This document shows, piece after piece, positions 5,773 to 6,878 of a DNA stretch of 6,878 nt. The DNA is from Candidatus Heimdallarchaeota archaeon AB_125 (lineage in GTDB: Archaea; Asgardarchaeota; Heimdallarchaeia; Heimdallarchaeales; Heimdallarchaeaceae). Below the pieces are notes generated by a model. That model was not told where the DNA came from. It saw only the letters and a program-made list of their open reading frames with translations, and did no database searches. The position numbers and the translations under genes were made by a program. The stretch's first letter is position 1, and the number at the start of each line of letters is the position of its first letter. The stretch lies in contig MEHH01000150.1 of the NCBI GenBank assembly GCA_001940755.1, positions 1 to 6,878 on the forward strand, in the 5' to 3' direction.

Positions 5773-6459
5773 ATGGTTAAAGATAATCCCTCTGATTTTG
5801 CTGTTTTCTTTGATGATGGAGGAGTCATGAACGATAATAAACTTCGAGGTATTCAATGGATGAAAATGATTGGTGAATACTTTTCACCTAAATATGGAGG
5901 AGAATTTCATCAGTGGGCTGAGGGAAACTATAATTTTATCAACGAATATTGGACAGAGCACAACATCAATCTTGAAAAGAAAAATTATACTGATTATCAA
6001 ACATTCTATTCAAACTACATTAGTCAATGGATAACTTCTATGTTTGATTATGTAGGAGTTGAAAGTCCACCTAAAGAAAAGCATAAGAAAATTTATTTTG
6101 AAGTTGTAGATATCATCACACCTAACGTTAGATCAGCTTTTCCAGGAGTGATAGATAGTATACAGGTTCTCTACAAATTAGGATTAAAGCTCTATACATC
6201 ATCTGCTGAGCATTCAAAAGAGCTCAAAGGTTATCTCAGGGGAATGAGAGTAATTGATTGTTTTGAAAACTTCTATGGACCAGATTTAGTAAACATTCAT
6301 AAAGCAGATGAATCATTTTACGAAGCTATTTTCAACGAAACAAGTCTTGATCCAAGAAAAGCTATAGTCATAGAGGATACACCTAGATATTTAGAAGCTG
6401 CTAAAACTACTAGATTACCTAGACCAATACTCAAACCAGTCAAAATAAAGAGAATCTAA
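5773..6459 (+). CDS. HAD-family hydrolase-like protein with atypical motif I; 3' end probably replaced
   Basis: A 228-residue frame of the haloacid dehalogenase superfamily, with an alpha-helical cap-like insert between residues about 25 and 120. Motif I reads FFDDGGVMND: Asp14 aligns as the nucleophile, but the +2 position, normally the acid/base Asp, is Gly16. Motif II is LYTSS (Thr142 or Ser143), motif III is Lys177 (NIHKADE), and motif IV is IVIEDTP (Glu201, Asp202). The missing +2 Asp argues against an ordinary phosphatase; dehalogenase-like or other chemistry is possible, as some HAD members lack that Asp. After EAAKTT (ending near residue 213) the expected last strand and helix are absent. 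Instead there is a basic, proline-rich tail (RLPRPILKPVKIKRI) whose stop overlaps the next, phage-like gene. The true C-terminus is therefore probably missing. Confidence 0.8.
   Translation: MVKDNPSDFAVFFDDGGVMNDNKLRGIQWMKMIGEYFSPKYGGEFHQWAEGNYNFINEYWTEHNINLEKKNYTDYQTFYSNYISQWITSMFDYVGVESPPKEKHKKIYFEVVDIITPNVRSAFPGVIDSIQVLYKLGLKLYTSSAEHSKELKGYLRGMRVIDCFENFYGPDLVNIHKADESFYEAIFNETSLDPRKAIVIEDTPRYLEAAKTTRLPRPILKPVKIKRI
6412..6459 (+). pseudogene. Probable 3' tail of a foreign (viral) gene fused in frame to the HAD gene
   Basis: The last 15 codons of the HAD frame (RLPRPILKPVKIKRI) do not look like the HAD C-terminus, and they end in a TAATG overlap with the phage-like gene. Such overlaps are typical between adjacent genes of one operon, so this stretch is likely the end of the gene that normally precedes the tape-measure-like gene. 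The exact breakpoint is uncertain; ACCTAGA occurs at both 6381 and 6417, so local similarity blurs it. Confidence 0.4.
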
Positions 6460-6878
6460 TGGCTGAACCCCTGAAAACAGTATTAGGATTTGAAGCTGCT
6501 GGCGCTATCGCCACGTTAGGTAATCTCTCTAGCGCTCTTAATAATTACACTGCCGCCATGGGCGGTGCAGCATCGGCCACTGAGGCGTACAATAAGGCGG
6601 CCGTAGGTGTTGATTCTAAACTCAAAGCGCTAAACGCGACTGCCACTAAATATAACGCTACTCAACACAAAGCGGCGCAAGCATCAAAACAAAAACAAGC
6701 AGTAATCCAAAAAGAAACAAACCTATTACGATCGGTACGTAATTCAACTGAAGATACGGCGACTGCTACGAAAAAAGCCGGCGCGCAGATGATCTTGAGT
6801 TGGCAGAGCGTTATTCGTATTTTCACTATTCAAGTTATTCACCAGATGGTTTCTAAATTAACTAGCGAACTTCGTGAG
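6459..6878 (+). CDS. Partial phage tail tape-measure-like protein (N-terminus)
   Basis: An open frame of 140 codons starts at the ATG overlapping the preceding TAA (TAATG) and runs off the window. Translation begins MAEPLKTVLGFEAAGAIATL and is rich in Ala, Thr, Lys and Gln, with a likely coiled-coil stretch at about residues 52-110, then a more hydrophobic segment (about 111-132, ILSWQSVIRIFTIQVIHQM). This pattern resembles N-termini of tape-measure proteins, which set tail length in siphophage-type viruses; I infer it from composition and layout, not from a diagnostic motif. Base use is unlike everything upstream: about 45% G+C and about 29 CpG in 418 bases by hand count, against roughly one third G+C and 6 CpG in the 639 bases of HAD coding sequence. 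Another secreted or structural coiled-coil protein is the main alternative. Confidence 0.6.
   Translation, partial: MAEPLKTVLGFEAAGAIATLGNLSSALNNYTAAMGGAASATEAYNKAAVGVDSKLKALNATATKYNATQHKAAQASKQKQAVIQKETNLLRSVRNSTEDTATATKKAGAQMILSWQSVIRIFTIQVIHQMVSKLTSELRE

Noticed and set aside
6381..6423. ACCTAGA repeated at 6381 and 6417 as a possible attachment-site core
   Set aside because: Seven bases in AT-rich DNA is easily chance, both copies lie on the same side of the junction, and no integrase or tRNA is nearby; kept only as a note on breakpoint uncertainty.

Overview
The window looks like a piece of an AT-rich archaeal chromosome whose last ~420-470 bases come from somewhere else. Three things point to archaea. 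There is a family 4 (Fe-S) uracil-DNA glycosylase ending in a PCNA-binding-like tail. TATA-like boxes sit about 23-36 bases upstream of several start codons, which implies leaderless or very short leaders. The phosphosugar mutase and the MTA/SAH deaminase are of the kinds common in archaea. An Asgard-type or other mesophilic AT-rich archaeon is possible, but the sequence alone does not fix the lineage.

Layout: positions 74-2972 hold three genes on the minus strand: an amidohydrolase (MTA/SAH deaminase type), a GHMP-family sugar kinase that overlaps its stop codon (ATG/TGA overlap), and a HIT-family protein. A 58-base divergent promoter region (2973-3030) separates them from plus-strand genes: a uracil-DNA glycosylase (3031-3672), a phosphoglucosamine/phosphomannomutase-like enzyme (3748-5139), and a small three-helix membrane protein that starts at or just after the mutase stop codon. 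After a 250-base gap, a HAD-family hydrolase (5773-6459) has its own promoter.

From about 6412-6459 onward the sequence changes abruptly. G+C rises from about one third to about 45%, CpG goes from rare to frequent, and the protein becomes Ala/Thr/Lys-rich and coiled-coil-like, resembling the start of a phage tail tape-measure protein. The last ~15 codons of the HAD frame look foreign to the HAD fold and overlap the phage-like gene by a TAATG stop/start junction. This is best read as a junction between host chromosome and viral sequence: an assembly chimera, or less likely a provirus edge.

Functionally the host part is mostly housekeeping: nucleoside/SAM by-product salvage (deaminase), sugar phosphorylation and phosphosugar isomerisation (GHMP kinase, mutase), nucleotide hydrolysis (HIT) and base-excision repair (UDG). 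I see no RNA gene, CRISPR array, insertion sequence or defence system. The most unusual features are the junction at the right end, the HAD protein with glycine in place of its second catalytic aspartate, the PIP-like tail of the glycosylase and the substituted sugar-binding loops in the kinase and mutase.
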